DNA of 64,000 bases from Parapedobacter deserti. GTDB lineage: Bacteria > Bacteroidota > Bacteroidia > Sphingobacteriales > Sphingobacteriaceae. The position numbers and the translations under genes are program-made. The notes beneath the pieces were generated by a model. The model searched no databases and was not told where the DNA came from. It was given only the letters and a program-made list of their open reading frames with translations. The stretch lies in NCBI RefSeq assembly GCF_042646065.1, contig NZ_JBHRTA010000038.1, positions 62,001 to 126,000 on the forward strand. The letters run 5' to 3'. Below are positions 34,407 to 43,376 of this stretch, piece by piece (position 1 is the first letter of the stretch; each line of letters starts with the position of its first letter).

Positions 34407-36413
34407 ATGCCCAATAAGCTACATAGCGAAACTTCACCCTACCTGCGGCAACACCAGGATAACCCTGTTGAATGGTACCCTTGGAGCGAGGAGGCGCTAG
34501 CCAAGGCCAAAGCTGAAAATAAACTGATCATTGTTAGCATCGGGTATTCCGCATGTCACTGGTGCCATGTGATGGAGCGTGAAAGCTTTGAAAACGAGGC
34601 CATAGCGCAGGTGATGAACAGGCACTTTGTGTCTATCAAAGTCGACCGAGAAGAACGGCCCGATATCGATCAAATTTACATGATTGCCGTGCAGCTGATG
34701 ACCAACCAAGGGGGATGGCCGCTCAATTGCATTTGCCTGCCTGACGGTCGCCCTGTTTATGGAGGGACATATTTCCGCCCGGCTGATTGGCAGAATGTAT
34801 TGCTGCAATTGGCTGAAATGTGGCGCGAACGGCCGGAAGTAGCCCTTGACTATGCCGAACGCCTGACCACAGGTATCCAGCAAAGCGAGCAGCTGCCTGT
34901 AAACCGCATACCCGAGGCATATACACCGGAGGATCTGAAGGCGATCGTAACCCCATGGAAACGCCTTTTCGATACACAGGAAGGTGGGCATGCGCGGGTA
35001 CCTAAGTTTCCCATGCCCAATAACTGGTTATTCCTTTTGCGATATGGGGTATCGTCCGGAGACCAGGAGGTATTGGAACACGTGCATTTTACCCTCCGAA
35101 AAATTGCATCCGGTGGGATCTATGACCATGTTGGCGGAGGGTTTGCCCGTTATTCGGTCGATGGCCGATGGCATATCCCGCATTTTGAGAAAATGCTGTA
35201 CGACAACGCGCAATTGGTGAGCTTGTACGCCGAAGCTTGGCAGCAACGTCCAACACCTCAATATAAGCGGGTTGTTATGGAAACTCTGGAATGGGTTCGG
35301 CGTGAGATGACCAGTTCTGATGGAGGATTTTATTGTGCGCTGGACGCAGACAGCGAAGGCGTCGAGGGAAAGTTTTACACCTTCCAACAGGCGGAAATCG
35401 AAAATCTGCTGGGCGAGGAAGCCGAACTGTTTGTCCGTTACTTTGGCGTTACGGGAACCGGTAACTGGGAGGAAGAGCATACGAATGTCCTGAAAATCGA
35501 TATCGATGCGGATCACATGGCAAAAGAGGTGGGGTTTTCTGATGAGGAGTGGGAGTCATACCTTGCACAAGGCAAACAAAGGCTGCTCGATTACCGAAAT
35601 AAGCGGGTGCGCCCGGGGTTGGATGATAAGTTGCTGACCTCCTGGAATGCGATGATGCTTAAAGGGTTTACGGATGCGTATCGGATTTTTGATGAACCCG
35701 AGTATTTAGTTGTGGCGTTGCGCAATGCGGATTTCATCCGCAAGCACCTGTATGCAGAAGACGGCGGGTTGCTGCACCAGCCTCAGGCGAACGGCAAAGC
35801 CATCGCCGGCTTCTTGGATGATTATGCGTTTTGTATCGCCGCGTATTCGGCGCTGTATGAGTCGACCTTTGACGAGGCGTGGTTGAATGAAGCAAAGCGA
35901 CTCATGGAATACACGCTGGATCATTTTTATGACGATGGGTCGTCAGCTTTCTTTTATACTTCGGCCACCGCTGAACAGCTTATTGCGCGCAAGCAAGAAA
36001 TAATGGATAACGTGATTCCGTCGTCATCGTCTACCATCGTCCAGCAGCTTTACCGGCTGGGAGTGATTTTCGACGAACAGCGCTACACCGACATCGCATC
36101 GCAGGCACTGGCTAATGTGGCCCCTCATATGGCATCTTATGGTGCTGCATATTCCAATTGGGCCATCCGGCTGCTCGAAGAGGTATATGGTTGTCCTGAG
36201 GTGATGATCACCGGCCCCGGGTGGCTCTTGATGCGGAAGGCGCTGGACAGGCATTACGTGCCGAGCAAAATGTTATTGGGCGGAACAAAAGGGAGCCTTC
36301 CTTTGTTAGCTGGTAGGATGGGTGATACGACCAAAGCGTATGTATGCCGCAATAAAACATGCAGCCTGCCCGTGGAGCATGTGGAGGATTTATTGCAATT
36401 AATTACCAAATGA
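34407..36413 (+). CDS. Thioredoxin-domain protein of the YyaL / DUF255 family
   Basis: The 668-residue protein starts with the DUF255 signature (HSETSPYLRQHQDNPVEWYPW), followed by the thioredoxin-like SACHWCHVME (CxxC near residue 50) and VDREERPDID. The remaining 450 residues resemble an (alpha/alpha)6-barrel as in N-acylglucosamine 2-epimerase-like proteins, with the GGGFARYSVDGRWHIPHFEKML block near residue 250. No signal peptide is present, so it is cytoplasmic. The family is widespread (human SPATA20) but has no firmly known reaction. Confidence 0.9.
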   Translation: MPNKLHSETSPYLRQHQDNPVEWYPWSEEALAKAKAENKLIIVSIGYSACHWCHVMERESFENEAIAQVMNRHFVSIKVDREERPDIDQIYMIAVQLMTNQGGWPLNCICLPDGRPVYGGTYFRPADWQNVLLQLAEMWRERPEVALDYAERLTTGIQQSEQLPVNRIPEAYTPEDLKAIVTPWKRLFDTQEGGHARVPKFPMPNNWLFLLRYGVSSGDQEVLEHVHFTLRKIASGGIYDHVGGGFARYSVDGRWHIPHFEKMLYDNAQLVSLYAEAWQQRPTPQYKRVVMETLEWVRREMTSSDGGFYCALDADSEGVEGKFYTFQQAEIENLLGEEAELFVRYFGVTGTGNWEEEHTNVLKIDIDADHMAKEVGFSDEEWESYLAQGKQRLLDYRNKRVRPGLDDKLLTSWNAMMLKGFTDAYRIFDEPEYLVVALRNADFIRKHLYAEDGGLLHQPQANGKAIAGFLDDYAFCIAAYSALYESTFDEAWLNEAKRLMEYTLDHFYDDGSSAFFYTSATAEQLIARKQEIMDNVIPSSSSTIVQQLYRLGVIFDEQRYTDIASQALANVAPHMASYGAAYSNWAIRLLEEVYGCPEVMITGPGWLLMRKALDRHYVPSKMLLGGTKGSLPLLAGRMGDTTKAYVCRNKTCSLPVEHVEDLLQLITK

Positions 36414-36453
36414 TAACTGGGGTGTGCGCGCCACACCCGTAATTTTTAAACAA

Positions 36454-36951
36454 ATGACAATAGCACCCAACAGCGTGGTAACGCTGACTTACAAACTCCA
36501 CACCGTCGAAAATGGCGAAAGAAACTTCGTAGAGGAAGCCGGCCGGGATAACCCATTGGATTTCCTGTTTGGTGTGGGCATGATGTTGCCAAAATTTGAG
36601 GAAAATATTGCCGGACTGGAAGCCGGAGATACCACCGATTTTGAGCTGTCTGCGGAAGATGCTTATGGCGAAGTAAACGAACAGGCCATTGCCTCACTTC
36701 CCGTGGATATGTTCAAAGAAAGCGGCATTCCGGCCGTCGGGCAAATTCTGCCGTTGCAGGATAACCAGGGCAACCAATTCCGGGGAAAAGTGACCGAAGT
36801 GAGCCCGGAGACCGTCGTAGTCGATCTCAATCATCCCATGGCTGGCCAGAATCTGCATTTTGCAATAGAGGTTCTATCCGTCAGGGAAGCAACGGAGGAG
36901 GAATTAGAGCATGGCCATTCACATGGCCCCGATGGCACGCACCAGCATTAA
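36454..36951 (+). CDS. slyD: FKBP-type peptidyl-prolyl isomerase, SlyD type
   Basis: The 165-residue product has the FKBP strand SVVTLTYKLHTVENGERNF, PLDFLFGVGMMLPKFEENI, and the inserted-flap domain (SAEDAYGEVNEQAIASLP) of SlyD, then a short His-rich tail (HGHSHGPDGTHQH) that would bind nickel or other metals. SlyD is a cytoplasmic folding helper and metal carrier. The start at 36454 gives the standard N-terminus; the ten extra upstream codons have no support. It converges on the MnmD-type gene, with shared TTAA stop bases. Confidence 0.92.
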   Translation: MTIAPNSVVTLTYKLHTVENGERNFVEEAGRDNPLDFLFGVGMMLPKFEENIAGLEAGDTTDFELSAEDAYGEVNEQAIASLPVDMFKESGIPAVGQILPLQDNQGNQFRGKVTEVSPETVVVDLNHPMAGQNLHFAIEVLSVREATEEELEHGHSHGPDGTHQH

Positions 36952-37625
36952 CGACCTGATTGATTTGTTGCCCGGAGCATCTCCCTTTTTCCAGGTGCTC
37001 CGGGCACTTTTTCGACTTTAAACCCCAAGGCTTTCAACGTCCGTTTAAGATTCCCGGTGATGGCGTAGGTGACAAACACACCGCCCGGTTTCAGGTTTCT
37101 GCATACATACTGGATGACTTCGGCTGTCCATAGCTCCGGCTGGTGTACGGCCGCGAATGCATCGAAGTACAGGATGTCGAAGCGCTGCCAGGTATCGAAT
37201 TGCATGACATCGGTTGGAATAATCTCAAGCTGACATCCTTCGGAAATTGGTTGGCCGAAACGTAAACTGTCTTCATACCGAGCAAGAAAAGACGACCAAA
37301 GCGCATCAGACACATAAGCCCCGTAACCGGTTTGCGAGAGGGTGCCTGGTGGCAACGGATGTTTTTCCACGCCTATGTATGTCAACGGTATGCGCTGGTG
37401 ATGGCAATAGTCTGCACTGAGCAGGAAGTTGAGTCCAGTGCCGAAGCCGACTTCCAAAATGGTCACAGCTTCCGGCGCTTGCGTGCTGAGATAGTGCCGG
37501 AGCCCCATCTGAAGAAACACATGCCTGCTTTCCTGTACGGCGCCATGCCGTGAATGGTAGTGCTCACCGACCTCAGGGTGATATAAGGTCTTCGAACCGT
37601 CCGCTGTGACAACAAATTCCATCAT
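36948..37625 (-). CDS. mnmD: MnmD-type tRNA (mnm5s2U34) methyltransferase
   Basis: The 225-residue protein has the SAM-binding loop TILEVGFGTGLNFLL near residue 57, ILYFDAFAAVHQPELWT with the acidic residue near 150, and GGVFVTYAITGNLKRTLKALGF. This is the stand-alone methyltransferase domain (formerly DUF752, the N-terminal half of MnmC), which methylates the wobble uridine of some tRNAs. The TTG start at 37634 lies inside the TAAGTTTG promoter, so the ATG at 37625, six bases after it, is preferred; the transcript would be leaderless. Confidence 0.88.
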   Translation of the reverse strand: MMEFVVTADGSKTLYHPEVGEHYHSRHGAVQESRHVFLQMGLRHYLSTQAPEAVTILEVGFGTGLNFLLSADYCHHQRIPLTYIGVEKHPLPPGTLSQTGYGAYVSDALWSSFLARYEDSLRFGQPISEGCQLEIIPTDVMQFDTWQRFDILYFDAFAAVHQPELWTAEVIQYVCRNLKPGGVFVTYAITGNLKRTLKALGFKVEKVPGAPGKREMLRATNQSGR

Positions 37626-37631
37626 GTTGTG

Positions 37632-37639
37632 CAAACTTA
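37632..37639 (-). promoter_or_regulatory. TAnnTTTG promoter element abutting the mnmD start
   Basis: The minus strand reads TAAGTTTG, six bases before the ATG at 37625. It overlaps the alternative TTG start at 37634, which it rules against. Confidence 0.55.
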
Positions 37640-37669
37640 AAATAAATCCACTACTTTAGTGACCTAAAT

Positions 37670-38947
37670 ATGGAAAGGCGAGCTTTCGGTTTTTTGAGGA
37701 ACTATGGGAGTGTCCTGCTTTTGCTGCTTGGCATTTCAATAGGCAGCATCATTGGCGTTTTTTTTCCCGGTTTCGTGGACCGGCTTAAGCCGTTGGGGGA
37801 TATTTTTCTCAATCTGCTGTTTGCCGCGGTCATCCCGTTGCTGTTTTTTGCCATCGCGTCTGCCGTTGCCAATATCGATGGCACCCAGAAGCTGGGACGT
37901 ATTATCTTCACGATGGTTAGCGTGTTTCTGGGTACGATACTGATCGCAGCGGTGTGTACGATCGTAGCACTTTGGTTTTTTCCCGTTGAACCTCCCCGGC
38001 CTCTGCAAGAAACAGCCGATACGCTGTTGCAGGCTCCCGGCGATACTTGGGGCGACAAGCTGGTGAGGTTTGTCACCGTTGATGAGTTCTACAAACTGCT
38101 ATCACGGGACAATATGCTGGCTTTTGTCATTTTTTCCTTTCTCGTCGGTATTGCTGCCATGCGGTCGGGGGAGTCAGGCACCTCGTTCAGAAAGTTTCTA
38201 TTGTCGGGAAACGATGTGATGAAACACCTGTTGATTCTTATTATGAAAGTCGCTCCGGTCGGGCTGGGCGCCTATTTCGCGTACCAGGTGGGTACGATCG
38301 GCCCGGAGCTTTTCGGGTTTTATGCCAAGCCGCTGGGACTGTATTATGTTCTATGTGCATTCTATTTCATCGTAATCTTCAGCATATATGTGTACATCGC
38401 AGGGGGTTGGCACGGAGTAAACCGTTTCTGGAAAAATAATATTCTTCCTTCAGCTACAGCCATCAGCACGTGCAGCAGCATTGCCACCATGCCGGTCAAT
38501 TTAGTAGCCGCGTCTAAAATTGGAATCCCGCCCGCGGTGGCGAATGTGGTGATACCGCTGGGGACAACCCTGCACAAAAACGGATCATCCATGTCCAGCA
38601 TTGTAAAGATTTATGTGGCTTTCGTGCTCGTAGGCTGGGATTTTTTTGAGCCGATGACGCTGCTTACTGCCCTCGGTATCACGGTACTGGTCAGTATTGT
38701 GGCCGGTGGTATCCCGAATGGCGGTTATATCGGTGAGATGCTGATGATATCAGTGTACGGCTTGCCTACGGAAGCCATACCGGCGGTAATGATCATCGGC
38801 ACGCTCGTCGACCCCATCGCGACGCTGCTGAATGCGACCGGCGACACGGTGGCTGCGATGTTGGTGAGCCGGTTTTCGCTTGGCCGTAGTGCATTGAAGA
38901 CGGCTGCCCACAGGACGGGCGGGGATGAGGGCGATGGGAAAGATTGA
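37670..38947 (+). CDS. Dicarboxylate/amino acid:cation symporter (DAACS family)
   Basis: The 425-residue membrane protein has about eight helices and two re-entrant loops typical of GltP/DctA transporters: the serine-rich FWKNNILPSATAISTCSSIATMP first hairpin tip near residue 260, the VIPLGTTLHKNGSSMSS unwound helix near residue 295 and the second hairpin and metal-binding DPIATLLNATGD near residue 383. It imports acidic amino acids or C4-dicarboxylates using sodium or proton gradients. The ArfB-type gene begins inside its 3' end. Confidence 0.9.
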   Translation: MERRAFGFLRNYGSVLLLLLGISIGSIIGVFFPGFVDRLKPLGDIFLNLLFAAVIPLLFFAIASAVANIDGTQKLGRIIFTMVSVFLGTILIAAVCTIVALWFFPVEPPRPLQETADTLLQAPGDTWGDKLVRFVTVDEFYKLLSRDNMLAFVIFSFLVGIAAMRSGESGTSFRKFLLSGNDVMKHLLILIMKVAPVGLGAYFAYQVGTIGPELFGFYAKPLGLYYVLCAFYFIVIFSIYVYIAGGWHGVNRFWKNNILPSATAISTCSSIATMPVNLVAASKIGIPPAVANVVIPLGTTLHKNGSSMSSIVKIYVAFVLVGWDFFEPMTLLTALGITVLVSIVAGGIPNGGYIGEMLMISVYGLPTEAIPAVMIIGTLVDPIATLLNATGDTVAAMLVSRFSLGRSALKTAAHRTGGDEGDGKD

Positions 38948-39344
38948 TACAAACACGTTGCTGCCTTTCGTGCAGTTTCAGACCTCTCGGAGCGGCGGTG
39001 CTGGCGGGCAGCACGTCAATAAGGTGGAAACCAAGGTCATGTTGTTGTTCGACCTGAATGCCGCACCCATCTTTTCGGAGGAGGAGAAAGGGCGAATCAA
39101 GCAGCGCCTGTCGAGCCGTCTGCGGGCTGATGGAATGCTGCAGCTCAGCAGCCAACAGACACGCAGCCAATTGCAGAACAAAGAAATCGCCCTCCAAAAA
39201 CTGGCGGAGTTGCTGGTGAACGCGCTTAAGGCGGAAAAGCCGCGCAAGCCAACCAAACCCTCTAAAGCTGTGGTGCAGAAACGGCTCGATACGAAGCGCC
39301 AGCAGGCATTGCGGAAAATCAACAGAAAAAAAGATTGGCTTTAA
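38934..39344 (+). CDS. arfB: Aminoacyl-tRNA hydrolase ArfB (release-factor-like)
   Basis: The 136-residue protein carries the GGQ peptidyl-tRNA hydrolysis motif in TSRSGGAGGQHVNKVETKV near residue 20-35 and a basic C-terminal tail rich in Lys and Arg, as in ArfB/YaeJ, which rescues stalled ribosomes by binding the empty mRNA channel. The ATG at 38934 overlaps the symporter 3' end by 14 bases; an ATG at 38925 is also possible. It converges on the LpxR-like gene and shares TTAA stop bases. Confidence 0.9.
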   Translation: MGKIDTNTLLPFVQFQTSRSGGAGGQHVNKVETKVMLLFDLNAAPIFSEEEKGRIKQRLSSRLRADGMLQLSSQQTRSQLQNKEIALQKLAELLVNALKAEKPRKPTKPSKAVVQKRLDTKRQQALRKINRKKDWL

Positions 39345-40306
39345 AACCGATACCCCGCGCCTATGGAGCCGTACCGGTGCCGGAAGAACATGCCTGGAAC
39401 TTCCCGGCTGTAAACGATGTACCTGAATTGCAGGGTCAGCGCACTATTCGCATACATGACACCGAACTGATTGTATAACACCCATCGGGCCGGCGTTTGG
39501 GTGACCGGGCCTTTATTATGCAAAAACATACCGCCTTGCAGCGTGGCATTATAGCCGACCAGGTTTAGTTGCGGGCTGTAATAGAAAAACAGCTCGTTGC
39601 CGACGGCAGCTTGCTTGTTGGATTGTAACCGGCTGAACGTATAGGCAGATTGGTAAAAGGGATTAAACCGTCCGAAACGCATGGTGGGAGCGAGCGACAG
39701 TCCCGTGTGATTGAGCCCGAGTGTTGCGGTGGCCTGTCCCGAAAGGTCAAACCAGTCGCCGGTGTTGCGGTACAGCAGCCCGCCATAACGCGCGGAAACA
39801 TCAGCGCCGAACGCATTTTCCAATTGGTACTCCCAGCCGGCTGTTTCGTAGAGGTTCAATATCCGGTGTATGCTTTCCTGGAATTGTCTGCCCAGGGCGC
39901 GTTGGCCGATGGTTCCGATCTCCCCGCTGAATGAAAGGAATGTTTCATTGGGAAAATATTGATCAAGGTTGGCGGCAAGAAAAAGGTAAGCCGTAATGGG
40001 GCGGTCCACTTCCTCGATATACCGGATGTGTGCTGTGTATGCGTTGTACATTTTCTGACCGATGGTGACACCCCAAATCTTGTTGGCTCCGCTCATGTCC
40101 GGGCCTGCGCTATCAACCACCCTGCGGAAACTAAAGAAAATCCCATTGGTATAATACTGGTCCTGTTTATTGAAAAGGTAGAGGTCGTTGTCATTCTGGA
40201 AGCTGAATTCGTAGCGCGGCCTATATTGCGCGGTACAAATTGAATAAACCAAGAGCATCGCAATAATTAAGCAAGCCTTGAAGGTGGTATATAGGCTATT
40301 GGTCAT
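39341..40306 (-). CDS. LpxR-like outer-membrane lipid A deacylase (DUF2219)
   Basis: The 321-residue product has a signal peptide (about residues 1-26, ending CTAQ) and a beta-barrel with alternating hydrophobic strands ending in GAGYRF. The LpxR catalytic residues appear conserved: Asn and Asp in FQNDNDLY (N38, D39), Thr in YYTNG (T53) and His in FQESIHRIL (H147). LpxR removes the 3' acyloxyacyl group of lipid A. The start at 40306 was chosen because a TATGTTTG promoter at 40337-40344 lies downstream of the longer frame's ATG at 40366. It follows the surface glycan theme of the window. Confidence 0.85.
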   Translation of the reverse strand: MTNSLYTTFKACLIIAMLLVYSICTAQYRPRYEFSFQNDNDLYLFNKQDQYYTNGIFFSFRRVVDSAGPDMSGANKIWGVTIGQKMYNAYTAHIRYIEEVDRPITAYLFLAANLDQYFPNETFLSFSGEIGTIGQRALGRQFQESIHRILNLYETAGWEYQLENAFGADVSARYGGLLYRNTGDWFDLSGQATATLGLNHTGLSLAPTMRFGRFNPFYQSAYTFSRLQSNKQAAVGNELFFYYSPQLNLVGYNATLQGGMFLHNKGPVTQTPARWVLYNQFGVMYANSALTLQFRYIVYSREVPGMFFRHRYGSIGAGYRF

Positions 40307-40336
40307 TTCCGGCGGATAATACAAGCTGTCAGGCAA

Positions 40337-40344
40337 CAAACATA
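40337..40344 (-). promoter_or_regulatory. TAnnTTTG promoter element of the LpxR-like gene
   Basis: The minus strand reads TATGTTTG, 30 bases before the preferred ATG at 40306. Confidence 0.55.
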
Positions 40345-40439
40345 CGATTTTCAAGCAAAGGCACAAAGCTGACGCTGTTTAGAACGATTCTAAAAAACTC
40401 CAATCCCTTGCAATATTCGTAGCTTCAGCTTCCGTTTCG

Positions 40440-40447
40440 TAATTTTG
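40440..40447 (+). promoter_or_regulatory. TAnnTTTG promoter element of the ccmE-ccmF operon
   Basis: TAATTTTG, 33 bases before the ccmE ATG at 40481. The genes ccmE, ccmF and the DUF2520 gene then run on with 7-base and overlapping junctions. Confidence 0.55.
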
Positions 40448-40480
40448 CATTCCGGTAGTAATCCATTGGGGGATAATGAC

Positions 40481-40918
40481 ATGAAGAAAAGTTCGGTAAT
40501 CGCCATCATTGTTATTGCAATCGCCATTGCAATGATTATCGTGATGTATGCGGATTCAAGCACGTACTCAACTTTTGCCGAAGCGAAGGAGAAGCAGTCG
40601 GAGTTGTACGTAGTGGGGGTGCTCAATAAGGAGAAAGATTTGCACTACGAACCTACGGTTGATGCCAATCATTTTTCGTTCTATATGTATGACAATGACA
40701 GCACCGAATGCCGGGTTGTGTTCAGAGGCGCCAAGCCGCAGGACATTGAGCGGTCTGAGCAGATCGTATTGACCGGCAAAATGGTAGGGAGCGAGTTTCA
40801 TGCCAGCAAGATATTGATGAAATGCCCTTCTAAATATAACGAAGACCAAGTGGAAGTGATTGAGGCGTCAACCGCCCAGACCATTGGATTTTCCAAGCCG
40901 GCAGTTGATAATCGATAG
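40481..40918 (+). CDS. ccmE: Cytochrome c maturation heme chaperone CcmE, CxxxY type
   Basis: The 145-residue protein has one N-terminal membrane helix (about 5-24) followed by a periplasmic OB-fold domain (ELYVVGVLNKEKD near residue 41, IVLTGKMVGSEF near 95). Where classical CcmE has a heme-binding His in HxxxY, this protein has C115-P-S-K-Y119, the CxxxY variant known from some archaea and sulfate reducers. It would take heme and deliver it to CcmF. The start at 40481 places the membrane helix correctly; the longer frame begins in the promoter region. Confidence 0.88.
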   Translation: MKKSSVIAIIVIAIAIAMIIVMYADSSTYSTFAEAKEKQSELYVVGVLNKEKDLHYEPTVDANHFSFYMYDNDSTECRVVFRGAKPQDIERSEQIVLTGKMVGSEFHASKILMKCPSKYNEDQVEVIEASTAQTIGFSKPAVDNR

Positions 40919-40925
40919 GATGTAG

Positions 40926-43376
40926 ATGGATATAAACTATGTAGGCGAAAGCCTTTTACCAGGGAAGATAGGCCAGTTTTTTGTTGTACTTTCCTTTGGT
41001 GCCGCATTGTTGTCGTGTGTCAGCTATTATTTCGCTGCTAAACACCACGAAGACCGTGCCTGGCATAAAATTGCCCGTGCTTCATTTTGGGTCAATATTA
41101 TAGCCGTAGTGGGTATTGGCACCTGCCTTTACTACATCATTTACAATCATTTGTTTGAATACCATTACGCTTGGTCGCATTCCTCCCGAGCGCTACCTAC
41201 GCACTTCATCATTTCCAGTTTCTGGGAGGGGCAGGAGGGAAGCTTTTGGCTGTGGATGTTCTGGCAGGCTGTATTGTCGGTTTTCTTGGTATTCAGAGCG
41301 AAGAGCTGGGAAGGTCCGGTGATGGCTGTGGTCATGCTATGCCAGACGGTGTTGGCCTCGATGCTCATCGGCGTGGAAATTTTCGGTGAGCGCGTGGGGA
41401 GCTCGCCTTTTATCCTGCTGCGGGAAGCAATGACTGACCCCATATTTTCGGAACCGAACTACTTAGGGATGATTGCCGACGGGCGGGGGTTGAATCCGCT
41501 GCTGCAGAATTATTGGATGGTTATCCACCCGCCTACCCTTTTTCTTGGGTTTGCTGCGATGATCGTTCCTTTCGCCTATGCGGCGGCGGGGCTGTGGCAG
41601 CGCCGTTATAAGGAGTGGATAGTGTCGGGCTTGCCCTGGGCGCTGTTTGCGGTGATGACTTTAGGCGCCGGCATCATCATGGGCTCTTTCTGGGCATATG
41701 AGGCCCTCAATTTCGGCGGGTTCTGGGCTTGGGATCCGGTGGAAAACGCATCCATCATTCCGTGGTTTACGCTTATCGCCGCTGTACACGTGATGGTGGC
41801 TTACAAGAATTCGGGACACTCTTACTTTACCGCCACCTTTCTCGCAATGGTGAGCTTCGTGCTGGTGATCTATGCTTCTTTCCTCACCCGGAGTGGCGTA
41901 CTTGGCGAAACATCCGTGCATTCGTTTACCGACCTGGGCTTGTACTGGCAGCTGGTACTTTTCAATGTCATCTTCTTGGTGATCATGGTCTATCTGCTGG
42001 TTGTCCGCAAGAAGGAAATGCCGGCGACGCAAAAAGAGGAGGATATTTATTCCCGCGAATTCTGGTTATTTATCGGTGCCTTGGTTCTTTCGGTTGCCTG
42101 CGTGCAGATCATCGCTTCCACCTCCATCCCGGTGTTCAATGCCATATTCGGCACCAAGGTGGCCCCACCGTTAGACCCTATACAGCATTACAACAAATGG
42201 CAGGCCGGATTTGCCGTGGTGGTCGGCCTGCTTTCGGCATTCGCGCAGTTCATGAAGTACAAACGCACGGATGTCAGGAAGTTCTATTCTGCGGCGTTGG
42301 CATCGCTGGTGGTGGCGGCGCTAATCACCGCTCCTGTGGTTTACTTCACCAAGGTATATACCAACTTCATGTATATCCTGTTGGTATTTTCAGCGGCATA
42401 TGCTATCGTGGCAAACGGCAGGATACTGGGTGAGGCCGTGCGGGGTAAATGGAAGCTTACCGGGTCGGCGGTGGCGCACATCGGCTTCGGCCTGCTCCTT
42501 ATCGGAGCCTTGGTAGCCGCCGCCACCAACGAGGTGATTTCTGTCAACAGCAGCAACTACATAGCTGTAGCTGGCTTCGATCAGGTGGAAGAGCCGGGAG
42601 ACAACCTGTTCCTGACACAGGATGAACCCGTGCAGATGGGCGACTACCGGATCACCTATGTGGGCGACAGCGTGGCACCTCCCAATGTGTACTATAAAAT
42701 CAACTACGAGAAGATCGACGAAGAAACCGGCAGGGTCACCGAAAGCTTCCAGCTGCGGCCTTTCGCACAGCACAATCCGCAGATGGGAGGGCTCATCGGT
42801 ACACCGGATACGAGGCATTACCTCACACATGACATCTATACGCTCATCACCGCCGCCATGTCTGATGTACATCAGCAGACCCAAACCGGAGACGAGCAGA
42901 CCGGTTTCGAAGCTTACGAGGAGCCGGCGGTCTACGAAGCCAATATCGGCGATACGTTGCGCTACCGCAACGGATATATTGTGGTTGAAGGCATCAACCG
43001 CGACGCCACTGTGCAGAACATACCACGTAAGGATGACGATGTGATTGTCGGATTGAAACTGAAAGTACACGCGGTAAGCGGAGAAACATATCAGGCCGAA
43101 CCGGTATTCTTGATTCGCGGGGGCACCACATTTGACTTGTTTAAAGACGTGGACGAGCAAGGCCTAAGGCTCCGGTTCAGCAACATCATGCCGCAGAAAG
43201 ATAAGCTGGAAGTGATGGTCTATCAAAAGCCTGTGCCCGAAAAGAAATGGGTGGTATTCAAAGCCATTAAGTTTCCTTATATCAATTTCTTCTGGTGCGG
43301 CGCAATCGTCATGACCATCGGCTTCTTCCTCTCCATCCTGCGGCGCAACAAGGAAATCAAACCGGCAAAAAGCTGA
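40926..43376 (+). CDS. ccmF: Cytochrome c biogenesis protein CcmF / CcsA-type heme lyase
   Basis: The 816-residue polytopic membrane protein has the WWD heme-handling motif FGGFWAWDPVENASIIPW near residues 262-280 and conserved histidines in HPPTLFLGF and HVMVAYKN for the heme ligands, plus SHSSRALP upstream. It attaches heme to apocytochrome c on the outer face of the membrane, receiving it from CcmE. The C-terminal 230 residues form a periplasmic region before a last helix, as in Bacteroidota forms. It starts seven bases after ccmE. Confidence 0.92.
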   Translation: MDINYVGESLLPGKIGQFFVVLSFGAALLSCVSYYFAAKHHEDRAWHKIARASFWVNIIAVVGIGTCLYYIIYNHLFEYHYAWSHSSRALPTHFIISSFWEGQEGSFWLWMFWQAVLSVFLVFRAKSWEGPVMAVVMLCQTVLASMLIGVEIFGERVGSSPFILLREAMTDPIFSEPNYLGMIADGRGLNPLLQNYWMVIHPPTLFLGFAAMIVPFAYAAAGLWQRRYKEWIVSGLPWALFAVMTLGAGIIMGSFWAYEALNFGGFWAWDPVENASIIPWFTLIAAVHVMVAYKNSGHSYFTATFLAMVSFVLVIYASFLTRSGVLGETSVHSFTDLGLYWQLVLFNVIFLVIMVYLLVVRKKEMPATQKEEDIYSREFWLFIGALVLSVACVQIIASTSIPVFNAIFGTKVAPPLDPIQHYNKWQAGFAVVVGLLSAFAQFMKYKRTDVRKFYSAALASLVVAALITAPVVYFTKVYTNFMYILLVFSAAYAIVANGRILGEAVRGKWKLTGSAVAHIGFGLLLIGALVAAATNEVISVNSSNYIAVAGFDQVEEPGDNLFLTQDEPVQMGDYRITYVGDSVAPPNVYYKINYEKIDEETGRVTESFQLRPFAQHNPQMGGLIGTPDTRHYLTHDIYTLITAAMSDVHQQTQTGDEQTGFEAYEEPAVYEANIGDTLRYRNGYIVVEGINRDATVQNIPRKDDDVIVGLKLKVHAVSGETYQAEPVFLIRGGTTFDLFKDVDEQGLRLRFSNIMPQKDKLEVMVYQKPVPEKKWVVFKAIKFPYINFFWCGAIVMTIGFFLSILRRNKEIKPAKS

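Noticed and set aside
37626..37634. TTG start of the mnmD-type gene
   Set aside because: It falls inside the TAAGTTTG promoter.
40307..40366. Longer N-terminus of the LpxR-like protein
   Set aside because: The promoter element at 40337-40344 lies within it and the signal peptide only works from 40306.
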